Assembly (NCBI GenBank): GCA_017435745.1
Contig: JAFSEN010000080.1
Span: forward strand, 1-46,384
Direction of reading: 5' to 3'
DNA length: 46,384 nt
From: Oscillospiraceae bacterium
GTDB lineage: Bacteria > Bacillota > Clostridia > Oscillospirales > Ruminococcaceae
Made by a program: the position numbers and the translations under genes. Below, in pieces: positions 7,755 to 16,220 of this stretch. The notes under the pieces were generated by a model, which saw nothing but the letters and a program-made list of their open reading frames with translations, ran no database searches and was not told the DNA's origin. The stretch's first letter is position 1, and each line of letters begins with the position of its first letter.

Positions 7755-9086
7755 ATGGATCTCGGAAAATTCAAACCGCAGCGCGAACCGGAAAAGCTGG
7801 AAGCTTATCTTATCGCGGCTAACGACCCGGACGGAAGCCCCCAGCTGCGACCGATATTCAGAAGAAAACGCGCCGGCGAAGTTCTTACAAGACAGCAGGT
7901 TTCCGCAATCAAAAAAGGCCGAAAACTCCTCCGCAAGGAAATGAAGGAACAGGGCCTTAAGCGCAGAATCGATTTTGAAATCACGGCCACAAATATGGGC
8001 CTGTTCTTCGACAGGAACAAACTTTTCTGGCCTTTCTTTCTCTGGCTCATCAGGGACAACACGGTTTTAAAGGTTCTTACTACAACCTTGCTTCTTACAA
8101 CAGCGGTAACCGTTTCGGTCCCGGTGATCCAGTATGTGACCCAATACATAACCGAATACATCCAGGAATTTATCGATAGGATAGTCGAGCGAATCGTCAC
8201 CGAAATTGAGGAACAGGAAGTTGACCGTTTTACGATCAACCTTTCGGATGAGCTTTTCAATTCCGGTTTCGTTCTCAGCGAAGATTATACCTTTGAAGAA
8301 ACCGCAAGCCAGCTTATTTCCGTTCCGGCGGAAGGCGTTCCCTGCACTTCGATCCGCGATATTCCCCAGAATGTTCATACAGTTGACGGACGCTATCCGG
8401 ACAATTCGTTCTATGCCTACACCTTCTATTGCCGCTATGAAAGCAGCACCGAGGACCCGATAGATTATCATTGGTCACTCAACATCACCCAGGAAACGGA
8501 ACACACCGTTGAAAACGCCGAAACCGGCGAAACCACAACGCGCCATCTTTCCGATGCAATCTGGGTAATGGTTTTTGAAGACAACAAAATGATGTTCTAT
8601 GCAAAACTCGGCGAAGACGGGGAAATGGAAACCATTCCGGAACAGACAGTTACGGATATGGGATATATCGAAGCCCCGATGATGCCTTTTGCAAGGGAAC
8701 CGGAAAACCAGTACGAAATAATCCAGGAAGGCGAATATTACAATTATTGGAGGGTTAAACCCCAGAATTTCGTTTCCGACACAATCGTGGCGGAAGGCCT
8801 TATGATGGGCGTTACCCCGTTCAATATGGAATCTTTCAACCCAGAAGTTCCCTTCGACCCGGAAAACCCCAACGGAATCCACAAATACACCATTGTAATC
8901 TGGCTTGAAGGCGACGACCCGGAATGCACAAACGCCCTGATCGGCGGTTCCATCGGAATGAACTTTGTCATCAAGTTTGCCGACGAAGTTATTGACGAGG
9001 AAGAAGGCGAAGAAGGCGAAGAGGGTGAGGAAGGCGGCGAAGGTTCCGAAGATTCCTCAAGCGATGAATCCGGCGAGGGAAATTAA
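7755..9086 (+). CDS. Membrane protein with C-terminal WLEG beta module (locus core protein)
   Basis: 443 residues. A basic cytoplasmic part (1-100) is followed by one transmembrane segment (about 103-126), a short helical stalk rich in Tyr, Ile and Glu (127-155) and a long extracellular part. Near residues 376-405 it has HKYTIVIWLEGDDPECTN, a motif also present in the products at 12316 and 18254 and in looser form in those at 9756 and 24568. The tail is an acidic Glu-Gly-Glu repeat ending in Ser/Asp. Unlike its neighbours it has no SipW-type cleavage motif, so it may stay in the membrane and form the base of the structure (inference). RBS GGGAGAGG lies ahead of ATG 7755, five bases after the previous stop. 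No known family name can be given. Confidence 0.75.
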   Translation: MDLGKFKPQREPEKLEAYLIAANDPDGSPQLRPIFRRKRAGEVLTRQQVSAIKKGRKLLRKEMKEQGLKRRIDFEITATNMGLFFDRNKLFWPFFLWLIRDNTVLKVLTTTLLLTTAVTVSVPVIQYVTQYITEYIQEFIDRIVERIVTEIEEQEVDRFTINLSDELFNSGFVLSEDYTFEETASQLISVPAEGVPCTSIRDIPQNVHTVDGRYPDNSFYAYTFYCRYESSTEDPIDYHWSLNITQETEHTVENAETGETTTRHLSDAIWVMVFEDNKMMFYAKLGEDGEMETIPEQTVTDMGYIEAPMMPFAREPENQYEIIQEGEYYNYWRVKPQNFVSDTIVAEGLMMGVTPFNMESFNPEVPFDPENPNGIHKYTIVIWLEGDDPECTNALIGGSIGMNFVIKFADEVIDEEEGEEGEEGEEGGEGSEDSSSDESGEGN

Positions 9087-9089
9087 AAC

Positions 9090-9290
9090 TGTCATTGCGA
9101 GGGCGAAGCCGCGACAATCTTTAATCAAAGGAACGGATTCTTCACTTCGTTCAGAATGACAAAAAAGATGTCATTGCGAGGGCGAAGCCCGTGGCAATCC
9201 GTAATCAAAGGAACGGATTCTTCACTTCGTTCAGAATGACAAAAAAGATGTCATTGCGAGGGCGAAGCCCGTGGCAATCCGTTATCAAAT
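9090..9290. repeat. Tandem 80-bp palindromic repeat array (2.5 copies)
   Basis: Two units are joined in tandem. Unit A (GTCATTGCGAGGGCGAAGCC, continuing to GGCAATCC) can fold as ATTGC, GGGC / GCCC, GCAAT. Unit B (GGAACGGATTCTTCACTTCG, continuing to TTCAGAATGAC) can fold as ATTCT/AGAAT. Copies A1-B1 lie at 9090-9169, A2-B2 at 9170-9249 and A3 at 9250-9290. The partner B3 is found only after the GIY-YIG gene at 9588. The array looks like a REP/MITE-type dispersed element. Confidence 0.85.
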
Positions 9291-9617
9291 ATGAGCTATT
9301 ACATTTATATTCTGTCAAATAAAACAAATGTTGCGATATACACAGGCGTTACGAATGACCTTGTACGCAGAGTGTATGAACATAAGAACGATTTGAACAA
9401 AAACAGCTTCTGTTCAAAGTATGGAATTCATAAACTTGTTTATTACGAGGTAATTGATGATGTAAAATCGGCAATTTCCCGCGAAAAACAAATTAAAGGT
9501 TGGAAAAGGGCAAAGAAAAATGATCTTGTCGAAAGTATGAATCCGGATTGGAAAGAACTGTATGATTTTGTAATAGGAGCAGAAAGAGGAACGGATTCTT
9601 CACTTCGTTCAGAATGA
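9291..9617 (+). CDS. Small GIY-YIG nuclease-domain protein inside a repeat
   Basis: 108 residues. A GIY-YIG domain of the short UPF0213 kind: YYIYIL at the N-terminus, IYTGVTNDLVRRVYEH (the YTG part of the motif with catalytic-type Arg), and a later Glu in AISREKQIKGW. Members are single-domain nucleases of unclear role. The gene sits exactly between half A and half B of the third 80-bp repeat, and its last ten codons (RGTDSSLRSE) and stop are supplied by repeat half B. No strong RBS is seen before ATG 9291. This suggests a GIY-YIG gene carried by, or captured in, the repeat. It interrupts the surface locus and is unlikely to be part of it. Confidence 0.8.
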   Translation: MSYYIYILSNKTNVAIYTGVTNDLVRRVYEHKNDLNKNSFCSKYGIHKLVYYEVIDDVKSAISREKQIKGWKRAKKNDLVESMNPDWKELYDFVIGAERGTDSSLRSE

Positions 9618-9625
9618 CAAAATAA
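9588..9625. repeat. Third copy of repeat half B
   Basis: GGAACGGATTCTTCACTTCG and the following TTCAGAATGACAAAA repeat the sequence at 9130 and 9210. Here it follows the GIY-YIG gene body instead of half A, and overlaps the gene's 3' end. Confidence 0.85.
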
Positions 9626-9627
9626 AA

Positions 9628-9755
9628 AGCACAGATTTGTTGTGCTCTCCGCGTGATGGGCGAAAAGGTATGCAATCCGCCATAACGTGGTTCACATAGT
9701 TCCGGCGGGAACAGAAACACGCAAAAAAATATTTCGAAAGGAATGGAAAAAAACT
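9628..9755 (+). other. Leader of the large fibre gene with three small hairpins
   Basis: Between the repeat and ATG 9756 there are three stems: AGCACA/TGTGCT (9628-9646), an imperfect stem of about nine pairs (9652-9687, CGT-ATGG-CG with CG-CCAT-ACG) and GTTCC/GGAAC with a GGCG loop (9699-9712). A purine-rich AAAGGAATGG ahead of the ATG is the RBS. I do not recognise a known riboswitch; the conserved c-di-GMP-I core is absent. Confidence 0.45.
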
Positions 9756-12038
9756 ATGATTAGTAAAGCACAAGCTAAGCGTAAACAGGACATCAAAACC
9801 AAATTGATGGCCGCAATCGCTATGCTGCTGGTGTCCTCCATCATGATGGTATCCTCCACCTATGCATGGTTCACACTCTCAACCGCACCTGAGGTAACCG
9901 GTATCCAGACCGCTGTCGGAGCTAACGGTAACCTCGAAATTGCACTTCTCCCTAAAGATGGACTGACTTCTTCCATCACTACTGCCGTTGGTGACAGCAA
10001 CCTTGCAATTGAAGCAAAGAACGTAACCTGGGGTAACCTTGTTGACCTCAGCGAAAGTTCAATTTATGGCCTTGATGGCATCACCCTTTATCCCGCTGCA
10101 ATCAACTATACTGGTGAGAGTGCAGATGCTGAAGTTGAGGGTATCGGAGCAACTTTCCTGAAGACTCCTCAGTATGGTTCCGACGGCCGTGTTGCGCAGC
10201 TTGCAGCAAACACCTCCACCGGTTATTTTAATGCAACAAAGGGCGACTTCTATCCCAATAGCGATATGGGTGTTCGCGGCATCGGTACCGCATCCGGAAT
10301 GACTCCCCGTCAGCTTGCATACCGCAATGCTGTTTCTGCTGCTAATACCGCAACCGCAAGCGCAAAGAGCACTGCTTCCCAGTCTCTTAACAATAACGGT
10401 TCCGATCTTGCAAACATCGTTATCAAAAAAGCTACAAGCGATAATCCTACTTTTACTCAAGCTGATATAAGCGCGCTTCTTACTATCGTAAATGACCTTC
10501 TTGGTACTGAAAGTAAAACCGGTGCTCTTGAGTATATCGACAGGGCTTATATGAACTATATTCTTGCTGCTGCTGCTTCTGCTGCCGCAGGTGAAGGTGC
10601 TACTGCTGATCAGGCATACGTTCAGGTTGAAGAGGCTATGGAAGTAGAAAACGCAACAGCACAAAGCGTTCTTGATTCTCTTCCTAGCGGAGTTACTGTC
10701 GATAGTCTTTCAACTGCAATCGGAAAACTCGAAGCAACCAAAAATGCTGTTAATACTGCAAAAGGCGAACTCGAAGCTCTTGAAGGCGAAAGCATTACTT
10801 GGGCGCAGTTGTCTATCCCTCTTGAAAAACTTGCAAAATATGATGCGATGCTTGTTAACGGTATTGCGGCTAAAGACATTATGACCGGTGATAACATGAG
10901 CAACCTCGTAAACTCCGTTGCTTCCGGCGGTCTTAAAGTTACCATGGCAACCGGCGGCGGCGTTTATGCAGATATTGCTGACCATTGCGGCGACTATACC
11001 GCTCAGGTTCTTATTGCAGAGGTATCTTACGGCGGTTTAACACTCAAAAACACTCCTGCACGTATGGAAACCAAGACCACCGCTAAATATCTTGCAAATA
11101 TTTCTACTGTTGTAACCGGTTTTGGTGCGCCTGCTTCCGGTAACACCACTGATATGCCTATCACCGATATGTACGGCTATATCATCGACCTTGCATTCCG
11201 TACCAATGCTGCTGACTCTAACCTTCTTCTTCAGCAGGAAGCTATAGACCGTATCTACAGCGATAACGCTAACGATGCTACCATGGGCCACGGTTCCAAT
11301 ATGACCTTCAACATCACTGCAGGCGGTCTTACTCTTACACAGCTTAGAGACCTTATGGATGCAATCCGTATCGTATTCTTCACCACTACTACTGAAGGCG
11401 GCAATACTGTCGTTAAAGCAGCAAAACTTGATGTTCCTCAAAACGCAGATGATATGGCTGGTCTTTTGGGAGCAGACGGATATAAAGCAAACATCATTCT
11501 CGGTTCTATTAATGGCAAAGGTGGATTCACTCCGGATCCTGAAGAAAGCAATGTTCTTATGGATCTTAACCAGAACCAGGCACATCAGCTTTCCGTTCTT
11601 GTATATCTCGACGGTAACCTTGTTGGAAATGAAGACGTTGCAGCACAGGCAGCAACTTCTATGAGCGGCAAACTCAACCTTCAGTTTGCTTCCTCCGCAA
11701 CCCTTGTTCCTATGGATTATTCTCAGCTCCATACTCCGAACACCGCAGGCGGCAGCCAGACCCAAACCCAGTATGAACAAGCAACCTCTTATACTGAAGG
11801 AACCACTTATTACACCAGAAGCGATAAATATGTTGAGAAAGAAGTAACAGCTGATACTTTTGCTGATCTTAAGGATACTTTGTATACTGACACCAATGGT
11901 ACCCCGGCAGATTCTTTTGATGAAAATGCGACATATTATGTAAAAGATGGTTATACTTATACCGAAGCAAGTGGTGTAACTTCTGAAAACTTCGGTAGTG
12001 GCACATATTACGTAGTAAAAACCACTACTACACCTTAA
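9756..12038 (+). CDS. Large SipW-type (TasA/camelysin-like) secreted fibre protein
   Basis: 760 residues. The N-terminus has a basic stretch, a hydrophobic core and the signal-cleavage zone SSTYAWFTLSTAPEV (about 33-47), the pattern of SipW-dependent substrates such as TasA and camelysin. It is followed by GANGNLEIAL, which recurs almost exactly in the product at 24568. The mature part is Ala/Ser/Thr-rich with a helical stretch (about 195-380), a segment DLAFRTNAADSNLLL that matches DLWVRTNAPNSYLIL of 24568, and a C-terminal VYLDGNLVGNEDV module (about 612-650). After residue 660 come T-Y-Y repeats in a Thr-rich tail. ATG 9756 is chosen because it gives the normal signal length and follows AAAGGA. 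It is the likely major secreted subunit. No LPXTG-type anchor is seen. Confidence 0.82.
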   Translation: MISKAQAKRKQDIKTKLMAAIAMLLVSSIMMVSSTYAWFTLSTAPEVTGIQTAVGANGNLEIALLPKDGLTSSITTAVGDSNLAIEAKNVTWGNLVDLSESSIYGLDGITLYPAAINYTGESADAEVEGIGATFLKTPQYGSDGRVAQLAANTSTGYFNATKGDFYPNSDMGVRGIGTASGMTPRQLAYRNAVSAANTATASAKSTASQSLNNNGSDLANIVIKKATSDNPTFTQADISALLTIVNDLLGTESKTGALEYIDRAYMNYILAAAASAAAGEGATADQAYVQVEEAMEVENATAQSVLDSLPSGVTVDSLSTAIGKLEATKNAVNTAKGELEALEGESITWAQLSIPLEKLAKYDAMLVNGIAAKDIMTGDNMSNLVNSVASGGLKVTMATGGGVYADIADHCGDYTAQVLIAEVSYGGLTLKNTPARMETKTTAKYLANISTVVTGFGAPASGNTTDMPITDMYGYIIDLAFRTNAADSNLLLQQEAIDRIYSDNANDATMGHGSNMTFNITAGGLTLTQLRDLMDAIRIVFFTTTTEGGNTVVKAAKLDVPQNADDMAGLLGADGYKANIILGSINGKGGFTPDPEESNVLMDLNQNQAHQLSVLVYLDGNLVGNEDVAAQAATSMSGKLNLQFASSATLVPMDYSQLHTPNTAGGSQTQTQYEQATSYTEGTTYYTRSDKYVEKEVTADTFADLKDTLYTDTNGTPADSFDENATYYVKDGYTYTEASGVTSENFGSGTYYVVKTTTTP

Positions 12039-12072
12039 TCGCAACCCTTTAAAATTTAACCCCGATACATAG

Positions 12073-12137
12073 TTTTTTCCGAACGCAAAGAAAAGGTCCC
12101 TGCCCCGGTTTTTCCGGGGCGGGGACCGCGGAAAAAC
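12073..12137. repeat. Very stable GC-rich hairpin
   Basis: GGTCCCTGCCCCGG (12095-12108) pairs with CCGGGGCGGGGACC (12114-12127) over 14 positions with one T-G wobble and a T5 loop. An outer TTTTTCCG/CGGAAAAA pair extends it. It may end the 9756 transcript, but no T run follows immediately. Confidence 0.7.
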
Positions 12138-12148
12138 AAAAGGGTCGG

Positions 12149-12267
12149 GGGTTGCTCCTTGTGTTTTTTGAAAAAAAGCCTCCCTTGCCTAAAGGGAGGG
12201 GGACCGCGAAGCGGTGGAGGGATTCTTCCGCCTTCCAAAAGAAAACACAAAGAGGAGCCCGCAACCC
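12149..12267. repeat. Nested inverted-repeat, MITE-like block
   Basis: Outer arms GGGTTGC with GCAACCC, then TTGTGTTTT with AAAACACAA, enclose two inner hairpins: CCTCCCTT/AAGGGAGG (12179-12199) and ACCGC-GAA-GCGGT (12203-12215). There is no open frame inside. The whole looks like a small non-coding mobile or dispersed repeat placed in the gap before 12316. Confidence 0.65.
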
Positions 12268-12315
12268 AAACTTATTATTATATATAGTATAAATATATAA
12301 GGAAAGGAGAAACCG

Positions 12316-13578
12316 TTGAAAGCAAAAGCAGCCGCTTCTGAAAAAGCGAAAAAACAAAGAAGACGCACAATAATTTATATTTATATGCTCCTGATCCTGC
12401 TTTCCCTTTTCGTCGGTGTTTCATATACCTGGTTCACCCTTTCCCGAAGCCCAAGAGTAAGCGATATGAACGTTTACATAACCACCCAACCGGGACTTGA
12501 GCTTTCGGCGGATATGGAAAACTGGGATCTCCAGCTTGATTTCTGGGATATCATAAACGTAACGGACCCCCTTGATGAAGAAAAGGACAAGCCGGTGCTA
12601 AGGCCGGTAACCTGGTCCGAAGAACAGCAATGTTTTGTTGCCGCTGCCTATGGCGCAGACGGAAGGCTTCTTGCCTACCGGGACTGGCACAATCTTTCCG
12701 ACGAAAGGAACGCCAACAAACAGAATTTTGAAGGTTATTACGTAAAGGCAACCTTTTACGTCCGCTGCGGACAGAACGCAGATATTTCTCTTTCGCCCGC
12801 GGTTGAAGTAAACGAAGGAATCGACGGTTCCGGTACATACGTAAGGGGCGTTCCGGTCTGGAATCCGGGATACCCGAAACCGAAGGACGAAAGCAGCGGG
12901 GAATCTTCCGAAGGTTCTTCTTCCGAAGAAAGCTCTTCCTCCGGTGAAAGTTCTTCCGAAACTTCCTCCGGCGACGGAAGCCTTTCCCTTTCGGAAGTAA
13001 GTTCCGAAAGTTCGCCGGAAAGCGAAAGTTCCGAAGGCGGCGGAGGTCTTGAACTTGAAGAATGGGTCGGAATGGGCCACGACAACGGCGGCCTTGGCGC
13101 AGAAGGCGCGATCCGCTTCGGTTTCAGAATAACGAACCTTAAACAGAACGAAGAAGGCCAGTTTGTTCCGGACGAAGAAAACGAACCGTTCTTTATGATC
13201 TATGAACCCAACTGCGATGCTCATGTAAACGGTGCGGAAGGATATTTCAGAACCCCGAGCATGGACGGAACGGAAGACCTTATCGACCCGGAAAAGATTA
13301 TTCTTCAGAGCAAAAGCTTTTGGGAAGAATCCGACCCGATTGAGCACGGAGTTGTTATCCACACCCTCGGCGATTTTGTTGACGCAGAGGGAACGGTTAT
13401 CGACCCGCCGAAACTTTTCTCCATTAAAACCGGAGAAATCGTAAAAATTGAACTGTATGTCTGGCTTGAAGGACAGGATATGGACTGTGTCAACATGAAC
13501 AGCGAAGCCATGATCGAAGCGAGCATCCAGTTTGCCGGAAAAGGCGAAGGCAATTCCGGCCTTGTAAAAATCGAGTAA
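12316..13578 (+). CDS. SipW-type secreted protein with Ser/Glu linker and WLEG module
   Basis: 420 residues, TTG start. It begins with a basic stretch (KKQRRR), a hydrophobic core, and SYTWFTLSRSPRV as the SipW-type cleavage zone (about 36-48). The mature protein has a first beta-rich part, a low-complexity Ser/Glu linker (about 191-245) and a second part with FMIYEPNCDAHVNG, parallel to FTIYEPNADFHP of the product at 18254, followed by ELYVWLEGQDMDCVNMN near 378-394. TTG 12316 is preferred because AAAGGAGA lies six bases before it and it gives a normal signal. The gene precedes the first signal peptidase by 70 bases. It is probably a fibre or adaptor subunit; no exact family match is claimed. 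Confidence 0.78.
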   Translation: MKAKAAASEKAKKQRRRTIIYIYMLLILLSLFVGVSYTWFTLSRSPRVSDMNVYITTQPGLELSADMENWDLQLDFWDIINVTDPLDEEKDKPVLRPVTWSEEQQCFVAAAYGADGRLLAYRDWHNLSDERNANKQNFEGYYVKATFYVRCGQNADISLSPAVEVNEGIDGSGTYVRGVPVWNPGYPKPKDESSGESSEGSSSEESSSSGESSSETSSGDGSLSLSEVSSESSPESESSEGGGGLELEEWVGMGHDNGGLGAEGAIRFGFRITNLKQNEEGQFVPDEENEPFFMIYEPNCDAHVNGAEGYFRTPSMDGTEDLIDPEKIILQSKSFWEESDPIEHGVVIHTLGDFVDAEGTVIDPPKLFSIKTGEIVKIELYVWLEGQDMDCVNMNSEAMIEASIQFAGKGEGNSGLVKIE

Positions 13579-13648
13579 TATTAGCGAAACCGGACGCGTG
13601 GGTTTTGCTTTTATATAAATTGTAAAGAAAAGAAGGGAGAAATCCAAA

Positions 13649-14596
13649 ATGAAAAAAGAAAAGGAGCTTGCCGCAGCACCCATTCCATCAGAGGCAGAGG
13701 AAGAAATCATTGTTGCGGAAGAGGAAAGCAAAGGTAAGCGAATTCTTAACACCGTGGTAAATATTGTTCTTGTGGTAGCCATCGCGCTTGCGGCAGTATG
13801 TACCTATGCTTCCTATGTTTCAACTTCCGGCAATGGCGTACCCAATATTTTCGGCGTAAGGATTTTCTCCATTCAGACCGAATCTATGTACCCGACTCTT
13901 CTTCCCGGTGACCTTATTTTTGACACCGGTATTAAAGAAACTTCCGACCTCAGAAAAGACGACATCATCACCTATTGGACCGTTATCAACGGCGAAAGAG
14001 TGCTCAACACCCATAGAATCCACGAAATCTATGACGGCGGCGGCTATCTTATCTTCTCCACCAAGGGTGATAACAACACCTCTGCCGACCCTCTTACGGT
14101 ACATGAATCGGAAATCGTTGGTAAATATTCTTTCCGCGTGCCCGGAGTTGGTAAAGTTTTTGACTATCTCCAGACCAGCACCGGATTCCTTATTGTAATC
14201 GTAATCCCGGTATTCCTTTTCTTCCTGTTCCACCTTGTTCAGTTCTTCAGAGTTCTCTTTGAATATCAGAACGTCAAGAACCGCATTAAATTTGAACAGG
14301 AACGCGGACGCACAGAAGACCTTATTGACCAGGAACAGAAACGTCAGTCCGAAGCGCAGGCAGCTGCAAGAGCAAAAATGGAAGAAGAGATCCGCGAGCG
14401 TCTGAGAGCGGAAATTATGGCTTCCATGGCAGCGCAGCAGGCAGCACAGCCCGCCGAACCTGCAAAGGAAGAAGTTCCTGCTCCCGAAACCGAGGAACCT
14501 GCTGAAGAAATTGCAGCAGAAGAAATCGCAGCAGAAGAAATTGAAGAAGCTGCCGAAGAAGCAGCCGACAAAACGGAGGAAACTGCAGAAGTCTGA
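13649..14596 (+). CDS. sipW: S26B (SipW/ER-type) signal peptidase with long cytoplasmic tail
   Basis: 315 residues. TM1 (about 35-56) and TM2 (about 178-200) enclose an extracellular peptidase domain: QTESMYPTLLPGD with Ser79 as nucleophile, NTHRI with His122, and TKGDNN with Asp141. His replaces the usual Lys base, which is the mark of the archaeal/ER/SipW branch of type I signal peptidases. The C-terminal tail (205-315) is a charged helix rich in Glu/Ala/Arg that is absent from typical SipW (about 190 aa), so it may dock partners on the cytoplasmic side. RBS GGGAG precedes ATG 13649. It most likely cuts the SipW-type substrates made by its neighbours. A second paralog lies at 19485. Confidence 0.88.
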   Translation: MKKEKELAAAPIPSEAEEEIIVAEEESKGKRILNTVVNIVLVVAIALAAVCTYASYVSTSGNGVPNIFGVRIFSIQTESMYPTLLPGDLIFDTGIKETSDLRKDDIITYWTVINGERVLNTHRIHEIYDGGGYLIFSTKGDNNTSADPLTVHESEIVGKYSFRVPGVGKVFDYLQTSTGFLIVIVIPVFLFFLFHLVQFFRVLFEYQNVKNRIKFEQERGRTEDLIDQEQKRQSEAQAAARAKMEEEIRERLRAEIMASMAAQQAAQPAEPAKEEVPAPETEEPAEEIAAEEIAAEEIEEAAEEAADKTEETAEV

Positions 14597-14627
14597 TTTT
14601 TCTCCGGGAAAAAACAGGTGAGAATTG

Positions 14628-16193
14628 ATGAATAATTTCTTTAATTATTTTACAGAGGATATCGGCCGGGTTTTTCAGGCTTTTGTTGAAGTCATAAGTT
14701 CTATCTTCAACTTCCTGAACTATCTGTTCAATTTCCCTATGAGGATGAATATAATCAAAGAGCACAGCGCAACTTTCAGCACCACCGACTGGGTAATGCT
14801 TCTTATTGCGAACATTATGATAATTGCTCTTTGCGGAATTATCATCTATTTTGTCGGAAAATTTATTACAAAAGTTTTCCATGGGGGAATTTCCCGAAAA
14901 GAATATGAAAAAATGGCCGCCCAGGTAAGAACCCTTCAAAGGGAACTTTTGCGTTCCAACTATGAAAAGGACAAGATCCTTTCCCTCAAGATGGGCGATC
15001 CCGAATTTCCGGAACCGGAAGAGGAAAACAAGGAAGAAGAAACGGAAGAAGAAAACGCCCTTGTTCCTTCCAACAGAAACACCCTGGAATCTCCGTGCGT
15101 CGATCCTTCGGACAGCCGTTTCTTCCGTCTTACCTGTGTTGATAACTATTACAAAACCGAGTACGTAAAGCCGGAATATGACGATGAAATAACCCTTGAA
15201 CAGCTTTGCGAAAGGTTCCGGAACTTTGCCGCTTCCCAGTTGAAACTCTATTATGATATCGACATGATGCGTTTCTTCATTGCCTCGATGGGAACTTCGA
15301 GAATCATCATTCTCCAGGGTATTTCCGGTACCGGTAAAACTTCTTTGCCCTATGCTTTCGGTAAATTTGTTCAGAAAGATACAACCGTTGTTTCCGTCCA
15401 GCCTTCCTGGCGTGAAAGAACCGAGCTTTACGGCTATTTCAACGAATTTACAAAACGATATGCCGAAACGGAATTTCTCCAGGCGATTTACGAATGCAAC
15501 TATTTCCGCGATCCTCATATGGTAATTCTGGACGAGATGAACATCGCCCGTGTTGAGTATTATTTTGCGGAAATGCTTTCAATCCTTGAAATGCCTCTTC
15601 AGGAAGAATGGAAAGTTGATATCGTAACCGCCGTATGGGACAACGACCCCTGCCTTATCGAAAACGGAAAAGTACAGATCAGCAACAACGTCTGGATCGT
15701 CGGAACCATCAACAACGACGACTCCACCTTCGCCGTTGCGGATAAAGTTTACGACCGTGCTATCCCGATAGACCTTGACAGCAGAGCCGACCCCTTCGAT
15801 TGCGAAATGACCGATCCTATTTATATTTCCACGGACCGTCTTAACGATCTTTTCGATAAAGCAAAGGACGAATATCCCGTTTCGCAGGAAATTATAGATA
15901 AACTTGAACTTGTAAACTCCTATCTCATCAAGAATTTCCGTCTTGCTTTCGGTAACCGTATTATGAAACAAATCGGCGACTTCGTTCCTTGCTTCATAGC
16001 CTGCGGCGGAACCGAAACCCAGGCAATCGACTTTATCGTTGCAAAAAAAGTTCTCCGTAAGTTTGAATCCTTAAGCCTTGGATTTATGAAAGATGAACTT
16101 ACAAAGTTCAGCAACTATCTCGACAAGGTTTTCGGAAAAAACACTATGGTGATCTGTAAAGAATATATCGAACAGCTGAAGAAAAACAACTGA
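14628..16193 (+). CDS. Membrane-tethered McrB-like AAA+ ATPase
   Basis: 521 residues. An amphipathic N-terminus and one transmembrane helix (about 55-78) precede a coiled segment, an acidic linker (127-143) and a C-terminal AAA+ domain of the McrB/dynein-related clade: Walker A GISGTGKT at 231-238, Walker B MVILDEMN at 298-305 followed by IARVEYYFAE, sensor-1 region IVGTINNDDSTF at 357-368 and an Arg-finger-like VYDRA at 374-378. McrB-type ATPases normally pair with a nuclease and use GTP or ATP; here there is no DNA-recognition domain and no nuclease next door. ATG 14628 follows AGGTGAG. The gene lies between the first signal peptidase and a coiled-coil partner, so a role in driving or remodelling the surface assembly is inferred. 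Confidence 0.85.
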   Translation: MNNFFNYFTEDIGRVFQAFVEVISSIFNFLNYLFNFPMRMNIIKEHSATFSTTDWVMLLIANIMIIALCGIIIYFVGKFITKVFHGGISRKEYEKMAAQVRTLQRELLRSNYEKDKILSLKMGDPEFPEPEEENKEEETEEENALVPSNRNTLESPCVDPSDSRFFRLTCVDNYYKTEYVKPEYDDEITLEQLCERFRNFAASQLKLYYDIDMMRFFIASMGTSRIIILQGISGTGKTSLPYAFGKFVQKDTTVVSVQPSWRERTELYGYFNEFTKRYAETEFLQAIYECNYFRDPHMVILDEMNIARVEYYFAEMLSILEMPLQEEWKVDIVTAVWDNDPCLIENGKVQISNNVWIVGTINNDDSTFAVADKVYDRAIPIDLDSRADPFDCEMTDPIYISTDRLNDLFDKAKDEYPVSQEIIDKLELVNSYLIKNFRLAFGNRIMKQIGDFVPCFIACGGTETQAIDFIVAKKVLRKFESLSLGFMKDELTKFSNYLDKVFGKNTMVICKEYIEQLKKNN

Positions 16194-16220
16194 TTTTGTT
16201 CTGTATGAAAGGAGCCGCTT

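Noticed and set aside
6233-7774. A 513-codon open frame antisense to the HD-GYP/EAL gene
   Set aside because: Phe/Gly/Ser-rich shadow of the sense codons; the sense frame has recognisable domains and an RBS.
9651-9712. c-di-GMP riboswitch before the fibre gene
   Set aside because: The hairpins lack the conserved GEMM core and tetraloop receptor; no known riboswitch consensus could be matched.
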